64,000 bases of DNA from BOG-908 sp964242115 (lineage in GTDB: Bacteria; Pseudomonadota; Alphaproteobacteria; Acetobacterales; Acetobacteraceae): contig CAXSZX010000004.1 of assembly GCA_964242115.1 (NCBI GenBank), positions 62,001-126,000 on the forward strand, written 5' to 3'. A program made the translations under genes and the position numbers. The notes below the pieces were generated by a model that saw only the letters and a program-made list of their open reading frames with translations, was not told the DNA's origin and did no database searches. Positions 34,738-42,386 of this stretch are shown one piece after another (position 1 is the first letter of the stretch; every line of letters begins with the position of its first letter).

Positions 34738-36219
34738 ATGACCCATGACACAGACCTGGCCCTGGCCGACCGCCTGCCCAGCGGCCTTTCCGGGCTGGAC
34801 AGGGTGCTGCTGGGCGGCTTCGTCCGCAACGGCCTATACATCATCCAGGGCTCGCCCGGCGCCGGCAAGACGACGCTCAGCAACCAGATCTGCTACGCCT
34901 ATGCCGCCAGCGGCGGACGCGCGCTCTACGTCACCCTGCTCTCCGAACAGCACGAGCGGTTGCTGGCCAACCTCCGGCAGTTCGCCTTCTTCGACGAGGC
35001 GCGCGTCGGCCGCGAGATCAGCTACGTCAGCGCTTTCCAGTTGCTGGAACGCGACGGGCTGGCGGGCCTGCTCACCATGCTGCGCCGGGAGATCGTCACC
35101 CAGGCTGCGGGCGTGCTGGTGCTGGATGGTCTGGTGGCCACGGAGGCCTACGTCGCCTCCGAGCTGGAGCTGAAGAAGTTCATTCATGAGCTGCAGACGC
35201 TGGCAGCAGCCGCGGACTGCACGATGTTCCTGCTGACCAGCACCGGGCACGGCGACGAGGCCGCCGACCAACGCGCAGAACACACCATGGTCGACGGCAT
35301 CATCACCCTGCGCGACACCACCTACGCCTGGCGGGTGGAGCGCGACCTGCAGGTGCGCAAGTTCCGCGGCAGCGACCACCTCGGCGGCCGCCACGCCGTG
35401 CGCATCTCCGCCGAGGGCATCACCGTGTGGCCACGCATCGAGGCGCTACCTTTGCCCGGCGACCTCCGCGTGCGCAGCGCGCACGAGAAGCTTTCCACCG
35501 GCGTCGCAGACCTCGACGACATGCTGCATGGCGGGCTGCCGTCAGGCTCGTCCACCGTGGTGCTGGGCCCCACCGGCGCCGGCAAGACCTGCCTCGCTTT
35601 GCAGTTTCTCTCCTGCTGCAGCGCCGACGAGCCCGGGCTGATGCTGAGCTTCTACGAGACGCCGCAGCAGCTTCTCGCGCGGGCCACCGCCATCGCCAGG
35701 CACCTGCCGGCGCTGGTGGCTGACGGTCTGGTCAGCTTCCTGTGGCAGGGCCCGTCAGAGGATCTGATCGACCGCGTCGCCGGCGACCTGCTCGAACGCA
35801 TACGTAGTTCTGGCATACGCCGCGTCGCCATCGACGGGCTGCTCGGCTTCGAGGACATGACCGTGCAGCCCGAGCGCATCGTGCTGTTCTACCGCGCGCT
35901 GACCAGCCAAATGCGCGAGATGGGCGTCACCACCCTGTGCACCGCCGAGGTGCCCGAACTGGTGGGCCCGGTATCCCGCCCGCCGCTGAGCCGGCTCACG
36001 CCGATCGCGGAAAACCTGCTGATGCTGCGCAACGTTGAACAACACGGCGTCCTCAAGCGCGTGGTCTCGGTCATGAAGCTCCGTGACAGCAGTTTCGACA
36101 CACGCTTGCGCACGTTCGAGATCGGAGCTGGGGGGATCGTGCTGATTGACGACGAGGGCGCGGGCACCGCGTCAGGTCGGGGCCAGGCAGAGACAAGCCG
36201 CCCGGCCCCGGGGCGATGA
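34738..36219 (+). CDS. KaiC-like double RecA-domain ATPase
   Basis: 493 residues: two tandem KaiC domains. Walker A sites are GSPGAGKTT (38-46) and GPTGAGKT (277-284); each domain starts with a GLSGLD/GVADLDDML-type entry and has a Walker B-like hydrophobic-Asp (VLVLDG, VAIDGL). KaiC has paired catalytic glutamates; here each position shows a single Glu (LLSEQ and FYETP). kaiA and kaiB are absent from the window. Outside cyanobacteria such proteins act in stress or signalling rather than as a full clock. A response regulator follows 3 nt later, its likely partner. Confidence 0.92.
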   Translation: MTHDTDLALADRLPSGLSGLDRVLLGGFVRNGLYIIQGSPGAGKTTLSNQICYAYAASGGRALYVTLLSEQHERLLANLRQFAFFDEARVGREISYVSAFQLLERDGLAGLLTMLRREIVTQAAGVLVLDGLVATEAYVASELELKKFIHELQTLAAAADCTMFLLTSTGHGDEAADQRAEHTMVDGIITLRDTTYAWRVERDLQVRKFRGSDHLGGRHAVRISAEGITVWPRIEALPLPGDLRVRSAHEKLSTGVADLDDMLHGGLPSGSSTVVLGPTGAGKTCLALQFLSCCSADEPGLMLSFYETPQQLLARATAIARHLPALVADGLVSFLWQGPSEDLIDRVAGDLLERIRSSGIRRVAIDGLLGFEDMTVQPERIVLFYRALTSQMREMGVTTLCTAEVPELVGPVSRPPLSRLTPIAENLLMLRNVEQHGVLKRVVSVMKLRDSSFDTRLRTFEIGAGGIVLIDDEGAGTASGRGQAETSRPAPGR

Positions 36220-36222
36220 GCC

Positions 36223-36582
36223 GTGGCGATCATCCTCGTCGTCGATGACGAGTTCGGTATCGGCGAGCTGCTCGAAGCACTGCTTGAGGATGACGGGCAC
36301 CGCGTCCTGACGGCGATGAACGGCCGGCATGGGTTGCAGCGCATGGCCGAGGCCAAGCCCGACCTAGTGATAAGCGACCTGATGATGCCGGTGATGGACG
36401 GCGCCGGCCTGCTGCGCGCGATGCGCGACGATCCGGAGCTGTGCGACGTGCCGTTCGTTCTGATGTGCGCGCTGCCGGAGACCCTCATCGCCGACCGCAT
36501 CGGCGGCTACAGCGCGTTCCTGCGCAAGCCGTTCAAGCTGGCGGACATCATCGCGCTGGTGGATCGGTTGCTGAAACAGTAA
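36223..36582 (+). CDS. Single-domain response regulator (CheY-like)
   Basis: 119 residues, only a receiver domain. The acidic pair is D8/D9, the phosphorylated Asp is D52 (VISDLMMPVMDG), and the conserved Lys is in FLRKPF. The usual Ser/Thr switch position reads Cys (VLMCALPE), an unusual change. GTG start 3 nt after the KaiC-like gene. With no output domain it must act through protein contact, most simply with the ATPase or a histidine kinase elsewhere. Stop TAA is followed at once by R16. Confidence 0.9.
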   Translation: MAIILVVDDEFGIGELLEALLEDDGHRVLTAMNGRHGLQRMAEAKPDLVISDLMMPVMDGAGLLRAMRDDPELCDVPFVLMCALPETLIADRIGGYSAFLRKPFKLADIIALVDRLLKQ

Positions 36583-36712
36583 AACAAGCGGTTCTTTTTT
36601 GGAAAAAAGAACCAGGAAAAGCTTTTGCTCCCCGTCGGGGGACTCTGCGGCGAGCGCGCGACGGTGGAGGCAAAAGGCTTTTGCTTCTTTTCTTCAGAAA
36701 AGCAGGCCTTCG
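36583..36712. repeat. R element R16, intact
   Basis: Left hairpin CGGTTCTTTTTTGGAAAAAAGAACC; the middle contains GTCGGGGGACTCTGCGGCGAGCGCGCGAC; right hairpin GCTTCTTTTCTTCAGAAAAGCAGG. It lies between convergent genes; the PIG-L stop codon lies inside the right hairpin. Confidence 0.9.
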
Positions 36713-37449
36713 CTCTCTATGAACGTCTCGTACTCCCCGGTGAACAGCTCCACGAAGTGCTGCGCCATCGTGAACCCCTCCGGATCGTCCTCGATCACCT
36801 GCCCCAGTTGCGAGCGGTGACACGCGATCGCCTGCCGTTTAGCGCCGGCATATGCGCCGACGTTCAGGCGGAACCCGCGGACCGCACCGCTCTGCACCAT
36901 CTGCTCCGCCGGCAGCGTCCAGCCCCACACCGGGTATTCGAACAGCGCCGCACCGGTCAGCGCCGCCGCAAATGCGCCGAGCTTGCTGGCCGAACCGTGG
37001 TCGCCATGCGGGTCGTGCCGCCAGGTGGTGAAAATCGTGCGCGCCCCGCACGCGCTTGCGTGGCGAGCGATGGCTTGCGCAGCCTGCTCGGCGGCTTGCC
37101 CCGCGTGTGGAGATCGCGTGTCCGGCAGACCGAGAAAGGCGACGCGGTCCGCATGCAGACCCAGGGCCGCTGCAGCACGCCGGCTTTCCTGCTGGCGAAG
37201 GTCGGCCAGCTTGCTCGCCGGATACGCCGCCGAGCGCGGGTGAGACCCCGTGCCGTCCGTCAGCACGAGAACAAACACGTCCTGGCCGGTGGCGCAGGCG
37301 ATGGCGATCAAACCGCCGCAGCCTAGCGTCTCGTCGTCTGGGTGCGGCGCTAGAACCAGCAGAGGCGCGCCGCCCGTGCGTTCGGCCAAGGTTGCCACGG
37401 GCAAGGTGCGCAGGAGCGTCCAGGCCTGCTCTGCGCTGATCCAGGACAT
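36694..37449 (-). CDS. PIG-L/LmbE-family deacetylase
   Basis: 251 residues. Zinc-dependent N-acetyl-sugar or related deacetylase fold: LAPHPDDETLGCGGLI (metal His, Asp-Asp) near residue 33 and the later metal His motif WRHDPHGDHGSASKL. A segment GTGSHP..SAAYPASKLADLR matches the family. The last residues, SEGLLF, are coded by R16. It precedes (in transcription, follows) the alpha-E gene on the same strand with R17 between; whether it belongs to the ligase cluster is an open question. Substrate unknown. Confidence 0.88.
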   Translation of the reverse strand: MSWISAEQAWTLLRTLPVATLAERTGGAPLLVLAPHPDDETLGCGGLIAIACATGQDVFVLVLTDGTGSHPRSAAYPASKLADLRQQESRRAAAALGLHADRVAFLGLPDTRSPHAGQAAEQAAQAIARHASACGARTIFTTWRHDPHGDHGSASKLGAFAAALTGAALFEYPVWGWTLPAEQMVQSGAVRGFRLNVGAYAGAKRQAIACHRSQLGQVIEDDPEGFTMAQHFVELFTGEYETFIESEGLLF

Positions 37450-37475
37450 GGGGTGGGCTCCGTGGATAGAGAACG

Positions 37476-37680
37476 AAAGCGGTTCTTTTTTGAAAAAAAA
37501 CCAAAAAACTTTTGTTTCCGCTGTCGCGCGCTCAATGGCGCGTATTCGAGAGCGGCCTCAGAGGCAGTGATCGCGGGATTGGGTTGCGAGCGCTGCGCTA
37601 GGCACCCGAGCGCGACTGACGCGCGCCAGACGGCTGCAAAGGCGAAATTGTCACGCGCCTCGTCAGAACAGCAGGCCTTT
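37476..37680. repeat. R element R17, expanded middle
   Basis: Left hairpin CGGTTCTTTTTTGAAAAAAAACC and CCGCTGTCGCGCGC are clear. The right end survives as TCAGAACAGCAGGCC about 140 bp later, the same boundary as in R16, so the middle is longer than normal or carries an insertion. The alpha-E stop codon lies in this right end. Confidence 0.65.
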
Positions 37681-38694
37681 CTTGCCCTGCGTCTGCGTCA
37701 TCGTCATCCCGCCCATCGACATCGTCTGCGTCTGCCCAACCCCGTCACTCTCCGCCTTGCGCCAGAACGACGCCGCCATCACGTCCTGCAACCCGATCAG
37801 CTGCAACTGCACCCAGTCGAGAAACTCGTGCAGCCCGCGTGCGAGGATCTGGTTGATCGTCTGATCCATCAACGCCGCCCGCAAGCCGTCAAGGTGCTCC
37901 TGCGCCGCGTACGCCCCGCGCAACCCGTAGCCGGAGCTGAGCTGGCCCAGGTAGTACTCGATCTGCCGCACGCACAGCGTCACGCTGCGCGGGAACGACT
38001 GGTTCATCAGCAGAAATCCGGCCACCGACGCCGGAGTCATGTAACTCGGGTGCATCCGCCGATACGCCTGGTAGCCGGAGGCGGCGCGCAGCAACGCGTG
38101 CCACTGGCTGATGTCGAGCTGGCTGCCGACGTCGTCCAACGAGGGCAGCAGCGTGTGATACTTGATGTCCACCAGGCGCGAGGTCTGGTCGGCGCGCTCG
38201 ATGTACTTGCCCACGCAGTAGAACGCCCAGCTCTGGTCGCGGTAGAACGTGCCGTCGATGATGCCGGCATGCATCTGGCACTGTTCCTTGAAATACGTGC
38301 ACAGGCCGGAGACGCGGCTGGGTGCGGCGTCGCGCGGAGTGAGCTGTCGCACGTGGTTGTAGAACACGTTGATCTGCGCCCACAGCTCGATCGGGATCAG
38401 CGGCCGCAGCGTGCGCGCGTTCTCCCGTGCCGCGAACAGCGAGGACAGGATTGAGGTCGGGTTGTCGCGCTCCACGAGGTAGAAGGTGGCGACGTTCTCC
38501 GCGTTGGCCTCGCCGTAGAGCTTGGTGAACCGCTCCTCGTCGGCATTGATCTGGATCACGCTGCGCCAGCCGGACTGGTCCACGCCGTGGCGCACGAACG
38601 TATCGGTGACGTCGAGGATGCGGGCCAGGTTCTCCACACGTTCCATGTAGCGGCCGAGCCAGAATAAGGCCTCGGCGTAGCGGGAGAGCAGCAT
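37663..38694 (-). CDS. Alpha-E domain protein
   Basis: 343 residues, a stand-alone alpha-E domain (all-helical, rich in conserved Glu/Arg). It opens with MLLSRYAEALFWLGRYMERV then ENLARILDV, the defining signature. Later blocks are FYLVERDNPTSILSSLFAAR, NARTLRPLIPIELWAQIN and RSVTLCVRQIEYYLGQLSSG. The domain is known only from predicted amide-ligase operons, usually next to a circularly permuted ATP-grasp protein, as here. A start 30 nt upstream (MAEDPPRRIP) is possible. The Met/Gln/Thr-rich tail TQTMSMGGMTMTQTQG and the last GKKGLLF are probably not part of the domain; the end is coded in R17. Confidence 0.92.
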   Translation of the reverse strand: MLLSRYAEALFWLGRYMERVENLARILDVTDTFVRHGVDQSGWRSVIQINADEERFTKLYGEANAENVATFYLVERDNPTSILSSLFAARENARTLRPLIPIELWAQINVFYNHVRQLTPRDAAPSRVSGLCTYFKEQCQMHAGIIDGTFYRDQSWAFYCVGKYIERADQTSRLVDIKYHTLLPSLDDVGSQLDISQWHALLRAASGYQAYRRMHPSYMTPASVAGFLLMNQSFPRSVTLCVRQIEYYLGQLSSGYGLRGAYAAQEHLDGLRAALMDQTINQILARGLHEFLDWVQLQLIGLQDVMAASFWRKAESDGVGQTQTMSMGGMTMTQTQGKKGLLF

Positions 38695-38727
38695 GGGAAT
38701 ACGGCGGGGTGGGTCTTCGGCCATCAA

Positions 38728-38790
38728 GCGAAGGCCTTCTTTTTTTGAAGAAAAAGAAGCAAAAAGACTTTGTCTCGGCTGTCGCGGACT
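38728..38790. repeat. R element half R18
   Basis: Left half only: CCTTCTTTTTTTGAAGAAAAAGAAGC, AAAAAGACTTTG, then GGCTGTCGCGGACTG. The right half is replaced by other repeat sequence. Confidence 0.8.
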
Positions 38791-38804
38791 GTGCGGCCCG
38801 CATC

Positions 38805-38939
38805 TCGCAAGACCGGCGACGGTGCAAGGCACGAGGTGCCTGCAAAACTTGGCCTGGCGAGGCGGATCATTCGAAGAACGCTTCGCAAGACTACCGACGA
38901 TTCAGGATACGAGGTGCCTGCAAAACTTGGCCTGGTGAG
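38805..38939. repeat. Direct repeat, two 57-bp copies at 78-bp spacing
   Basis: Copies at 38805-38861 and 38883-38939. Both start TCGCAAGAC and share CGAGGTGCCTGCAAAACTTG then GCCTGG(C/T)GAG; the final 30 bases are nearly identical. Confidence 0.85.
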
Positions 38940-39049
38940 TCGGCTGGCGTGCGTTTGCGAGCACCGGAGCGGAGCGGCCTTAATGGCCGTGAGCACCGGA
39001 GCGTCGTGCGCGTAGCATGCTGTCGCATGACCAACGCGCGTCAGACGGC

Positions 39050-39077
39050 CACCAGGGCAAGTTTGGCAGGCACCTCG
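39050..39077. repeat. Inverted copy of the 38.8-kb direct repeat
   Basis: CACCAGGGCAAGTTTGGCAG then GCACCTCG is the reverse complement, with two or three mismatches, of the 3' part of the copies at 38832-38861 and 38910-38939. The three together could fold as a large stem-loop just past the ATP-grasp stop. Confidence 0.75.
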
Positions 39078-39085
39078 ACCGAAGG

Positions 39086-40549
39086 TCATTCTAGGACCCA
39101 CGTATCTTTAGACCCGCCGCCCTGCGACGAGTTCACCACCAGGGAGCCCTCGCGCAGCGCCACACGCGTGAGCCCGCCCGGCAGCACCCACGTCTTCTTT
39201 CCGGTGATTGCGAACGGCCGCAGGTCCACGTGGCGTGGCAACAACCGCTCGCCCGACAGCGTGGGTGCCACCGACAGGCCAATCATCGGCTGGCTGATGT
39301 AGTTGGCCGGGTCCGCCTGCAACTGCACGCGGAAATCGGCGATCTCCTGGCGCGTCGCGTGCGGGCCAATGATCAAGCCGTAGCCGCCGGACTCGCCCAC
39401 CGGCTTGACGACCAGCCGCTCCAAATTGTCGAGCGTGTAGCGCAAGCCCTCGTCCTCGCCGCAGATGTGCGTCTCGACGTTGGACAGGATAGCGTCCTCG
39501 GAGAGGTAGTAGCTGATGATGCGCGGCATGTAGGCGTAGATCGCCTTGTCGTCGGCAACCCCGGTGCCCACCGCGTTGGCAATCGCGACGCGGCCGCGGC
39601 GCCAGCAATCGATCAGCCCGCGCGCGCCCAGCGTGCTGTCGGCGCGGAACACGTCGGGGTCGAGGAAGTCGTCGTTCAGCCGTCTATATATAGAGTGCAC
39701 CGGTGCCAGGCCGGCGGTGGTGCGCATCCACACGCTGCCGTCCTGCACCACCAGGTCGTTGCCTTCCACCAGCGGCACGCCCATCTCGCGCGCCAGGAAG
39801 ATGTGCTCGAAATACGCCGAGTTGTAGATGCCGGGCGAGAGCAGCACCACCTGCGGGTCGGCAACGTCGGCCGGTGCGATCTCGGCGAGTGCCGCCTGCA
39901 GCATCATGCCGTAGCTGCCCACCGGGCGCACCGCGATGCCGTCCATCAAGTCGGGGAAGACGCGCCGCATCATCGTGCGGTTCTCCAGCACGTAGCTGAC
40001 GCCCGACGGCGTGCGCGCGTTGTCCTCCAGCACCAGGAAGGCGCCGTGCTGGTCGCGGATGATGTCGGTGCCGCAGACATGCACGTAGGTGCCGTGCGGC
40101 ACGTCCAGCCCGATCATCTCGCGGCGGAAGTTGGCGTTGCCCAGCACGAGGTGTGCGGGCACTACGCCGTCCTTGAGGATCGCCTGGTCGTGGTAGATGT
40201 CCCAGATGAAGGCGTTCAGCGCGGCCACGCGCTGGCGCACGCCGCGCTCCAGCACGTCCCACTCGCGCGCGGTCAGCACGCGCGGGATCAGGTCGAACGG
40301 CAGGATGCGGTCGATCGCGTCCTTGTCGGAGTAGACGGTGAAGGTGATGCCCTGGTTGTACAGTTCGAGCTCGGCGATCTTCGCACGCCGCGCCAGCTCG
40401 GACGGGTCCATCGTCGCCAGCCGCTCGAGGATCAGCGCCACGGCGGGGTCGTGGGTGGCGCAGTCGGACAACTCGCAGAAGAACGCGCCCTTGTCGTAGC
40501 CCTCGAGAAGTCCCGACACGGTTGGGTGGTGGCTTCCGGCGTCGTTCAC
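39086..40549 (-). CDS. Circularly permuted ATP-grasp protein (type 2)
   Basis: About 487 residues. The conserved family blocks are present: TVYSDKDAIDRILPFDLIPR, YHDQAILKDGVVPAHLVLGN, DIIRDQHGAFLVLEDNARTP SGVSYVLENR (two parts), and NAVGTGVADDKAIYAYMPRI. A late ATP-grasp segment is LVVKPVGESGGYGLIIGPHA, followed by DLRPFAITGKKTWVLPGGLT RVAL. Proteins of this type are predicted carboxylate-amine ligases. I use a GTG start (VNDAGSHHPTVSG); the TTG 18 nt upstream lies in a repeat. The alpha-E gene follows in the same direction after ~390 bp, the classic pairing. Confidence 0.92.
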   Translation of the reverse strand: MNDAGSHHPTVSGLLEGYDKGAFFCELSDCATHDPAVALILERLATMDPSELARRAKIAELELYNQGITFTVYSDKDAIDRILPFDLIPRVLTAREWDVLERGVRQRVAALNAFIWDIYHDQAILKDGVVPAHLVLGNANFRREMIGLDVPHGTYVHVCGTDIIRDQHGAFLVLEDNARTPSGVSYVLENRTMMRRVFPDLMDGIAVRPVGSYGMMLQAALAEIAPADVADPQVVLLSPGIYNSAYFEHIFLAREMGVPLVEGNDLVVQDGSVWMRTTAGLAPVHSIYRRLNDDFLDPDVFRADSTLGARGLIDCWRRGRVAIANAVGTGVADDKAIYAYMPRIISYYLSEDAILSNVETHICGEDEGLRYTLDNLERLVVKPVGESGGYGLIIGPHATRQEIADFRVQLQADPANYISQPMIGLSVAPTLSGERLLPRHVDLRPFAITGKKTWVLPGGLTRVALREGSLVVNSSQGGGSKDTWVLE

Positions 40550-41501
40550 GCGCGGGGAACGCAGCAAGGATTCACCACGAAGGGCACGAAGGACACGAAG
40601 AACACGAAGAAGAAAGCAGCGATCAGACCACCTCCCTCACCAGACAAGCCAAGACCGCGTGGCGTCCTCGGCGGTGCCTTTCCGTTACGTTCAGGGCAAA
40701 GCACGCCTGTAGCTTCGCCGCTGACTCTCAAGCAACCCGCTCCGCCAGTGCAAGGCCGATGCCCGCCGTCATCCGCGCCTGCTGCCATGTGCAACCACAA
40801 TCCTGCCCTCGTTCAAATGCGGATCCAAATGAACAGCTACCACCAAGGGCACCAAGGACACCAAGAAGAAAGCGACGGCAACACTTTGCTGAAGGCCGGG
40901 CTGAGATCTCTCGGTGTCCTAAGTGCTCTTGGTGGTGAATCCCTACCTTGCTGAAGGCACAGCTCGCCCTGCTCACCCACGCCGACTCTCACGCGAAGTC
41001 CCTTGTAAGGAGAGGCCGACGCCCACCGTCACGCTCGCTGTCTGACTCGCATGAACACGGCAATCCTGCCCTCGTGGACCGGCGGAGCCAAGACGAAGAG
41101 GCAGCACCGAGGACACCGAGAGAACAGCTTCGACCAAACACCTTCATTGCAGCACGAACTGACTTCTCCTGACGTCCCTGGTCGTGTTGGAGGTGACTCC
41201 CTGCCGCGCACAAGGCAGAGTTCAACACGCTCATTCAAGACGTCTCAGCACTCTCCAGCATTCCTGTGTCGGTGCTCGCCGTCATCAAACTTTGCTGCTG
41301 CCCCATCGCACGCCTGCACTCGCCGACCCGGCATTATAGCATATTGCCGCGACCAGCTGCATCAGCAACGACCGGACAGAACAAGCAACCGGCACGCGCA
41401 GGCTGCAAGACGACAGCACGTACCTTCGTGTCCTTCGTGTCTTCGTGGTCAATCCCTGCCAAGCGTCAGGCACACGCCAATCGATGCACGCAAGCCCGAT
41501 C
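40550..41501. repeat. Cluster of CACGAAG/CACCAAG repeat elements, no gene
   Basis: At least four related units. Left arms TTCACCACGAAGGGCACGAAGG near 40570 and ACCAAGGGCACCAAGGACAC near 40845 are tandem 9-mers. Matching right arms (CTCTTGGTGGTGAATCCC near 40930, CCTTCGTGTCCTTCGTGTCTTCG near 41430) are their reverse complements. A worn unit lies at about 41084-41200. Between arms the sequence is unrelated or decayed. Reading frames here are artefacts of the repeats. Confidence 0.75.
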
Positions 41502-42386
41502 TCAAGCCTCGATCTCCGCCGGCTCCAAATCCACGCTCACCGACAATTTGTGTTTCCCTCCGCCCAGGATCACGCCGTAAAGCGGGCTCACATCGGAGAA
41601 ATCGCGTCCCCAGCCCAGCACCACGTGTTCGTCCCTGATCAGGATCGAGTTGGTCGGGTCAATGTGCACCCAGCCATGTGCCGCCCCCGTCCAACAGCTC
41701 ACCCAGGCATGCGACAGGTCTGCACCTCGCCGGCGTGGCTGCCCGGGCGGCGGCCTGGTGCGGATGTAACCACTCACATACCGCGCCGGCAAACCGAGCG
41801 CGCGTAACCCGGCGATCATCAGGTGGGAGAAATCCTGGCACACGCCGGCGCGCTGCCGCAGCACCTGCGCAACCGTGGTGTCGACCGATGTCACGCCGCC
41901 CTTGAAGGTAAAGTCGCGCCCGATACGGTCGTTGAGGTCGATCACGCCGGCGAGCACTCGCCGTCCGGGCGGAAACGACGGCGCGGCGTAGTCGCGCGCC
42001 TCGCTGATGGCCTGCACCTTCGGGCTGTCGAACAGGAACTCTGCCGCCTCGCACGCCGCATCCTGCCCGCCGAACGCCGCCGCCGCGACGCGCTCCCACG
42101 CAGGTGTCGCATCGGCATCCGGCACAGCGGGCGCACGCACCTCCACAGTTGCGTCGAGCGTCACCTCGAAGCGCGCATGCGGGGTGTCGAGGAACATCCA
42201 GGCGCAGGCGTTACCGAAACAATCCGTGCCGTAACGCAGGTCGGCCGGTGCCGGCTCGGGGCTCAGCGTGCTGGCGATCACCCGCTGCCAGGGTAGGCTG
42301 CGCGGCTGCAGGTGCAGCAGGTGGGTGCCGAGGTCCACCTCGGTCGCGTAGTCGTAGCGCGTGCGGTGGCAGACCCGGTAGATCAC
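41502..42386 (-). CDS. Transglutaminase-like cysteine protease (N-terminal Bact_transglu_N)
   Basis: 294 residues. The N-terminal ~85 residues form the bacterial transglutaminase N-terminal domain (YRVCHRTRYDYATEVDLGTH). The papain-like core has the catalytic triad C183 (AGVCQDFSHLMIAGLRALG), H226 (LSHAWVSCW) and D243 (HIDPTNS). Enzymes of this group are predicted peptidases or amide-transfer enzymes of the alpha-E/ATP-grasp systems. The GTG start forms a GTGA overlap with the stop of the upstream fusion gene, so the two are translationally coupled. Confidence 0.93.
   Translation of the reverse strand: MIYRVCHRTRYDYATEVDLGTHLLHLQPRSLPWQRVIASTLSPEPAPADLRYGTDCFGNACAWMFLDTPHARFEVTLDATVEVRAPAVPDADATPAWERVAAAAFGGQDAACEAAEFLFDSPKVQAISEARDYAAPSFPPGRRVLAGVIDLNDRIGRDFTFKGGVTSVDTTVAQVLRQRAGVCQDFSHLMIAGLRALGLPARYVSGYIRTRPPPGQPRRRGADLSHAWVSCWTGAAHGWVHIDPTNSILIRDEHVVLGWGRDFSDVSPLYGVILGGGKHKLSVSVDLEPAEIEA

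Noticed and set aside
40550..41501. CRISPR-like array because of regularly spaced short repeats
   Set aside because: Units are contiguous 9-mers in inverted arms without spacers of constant length, and no cas genes are present.
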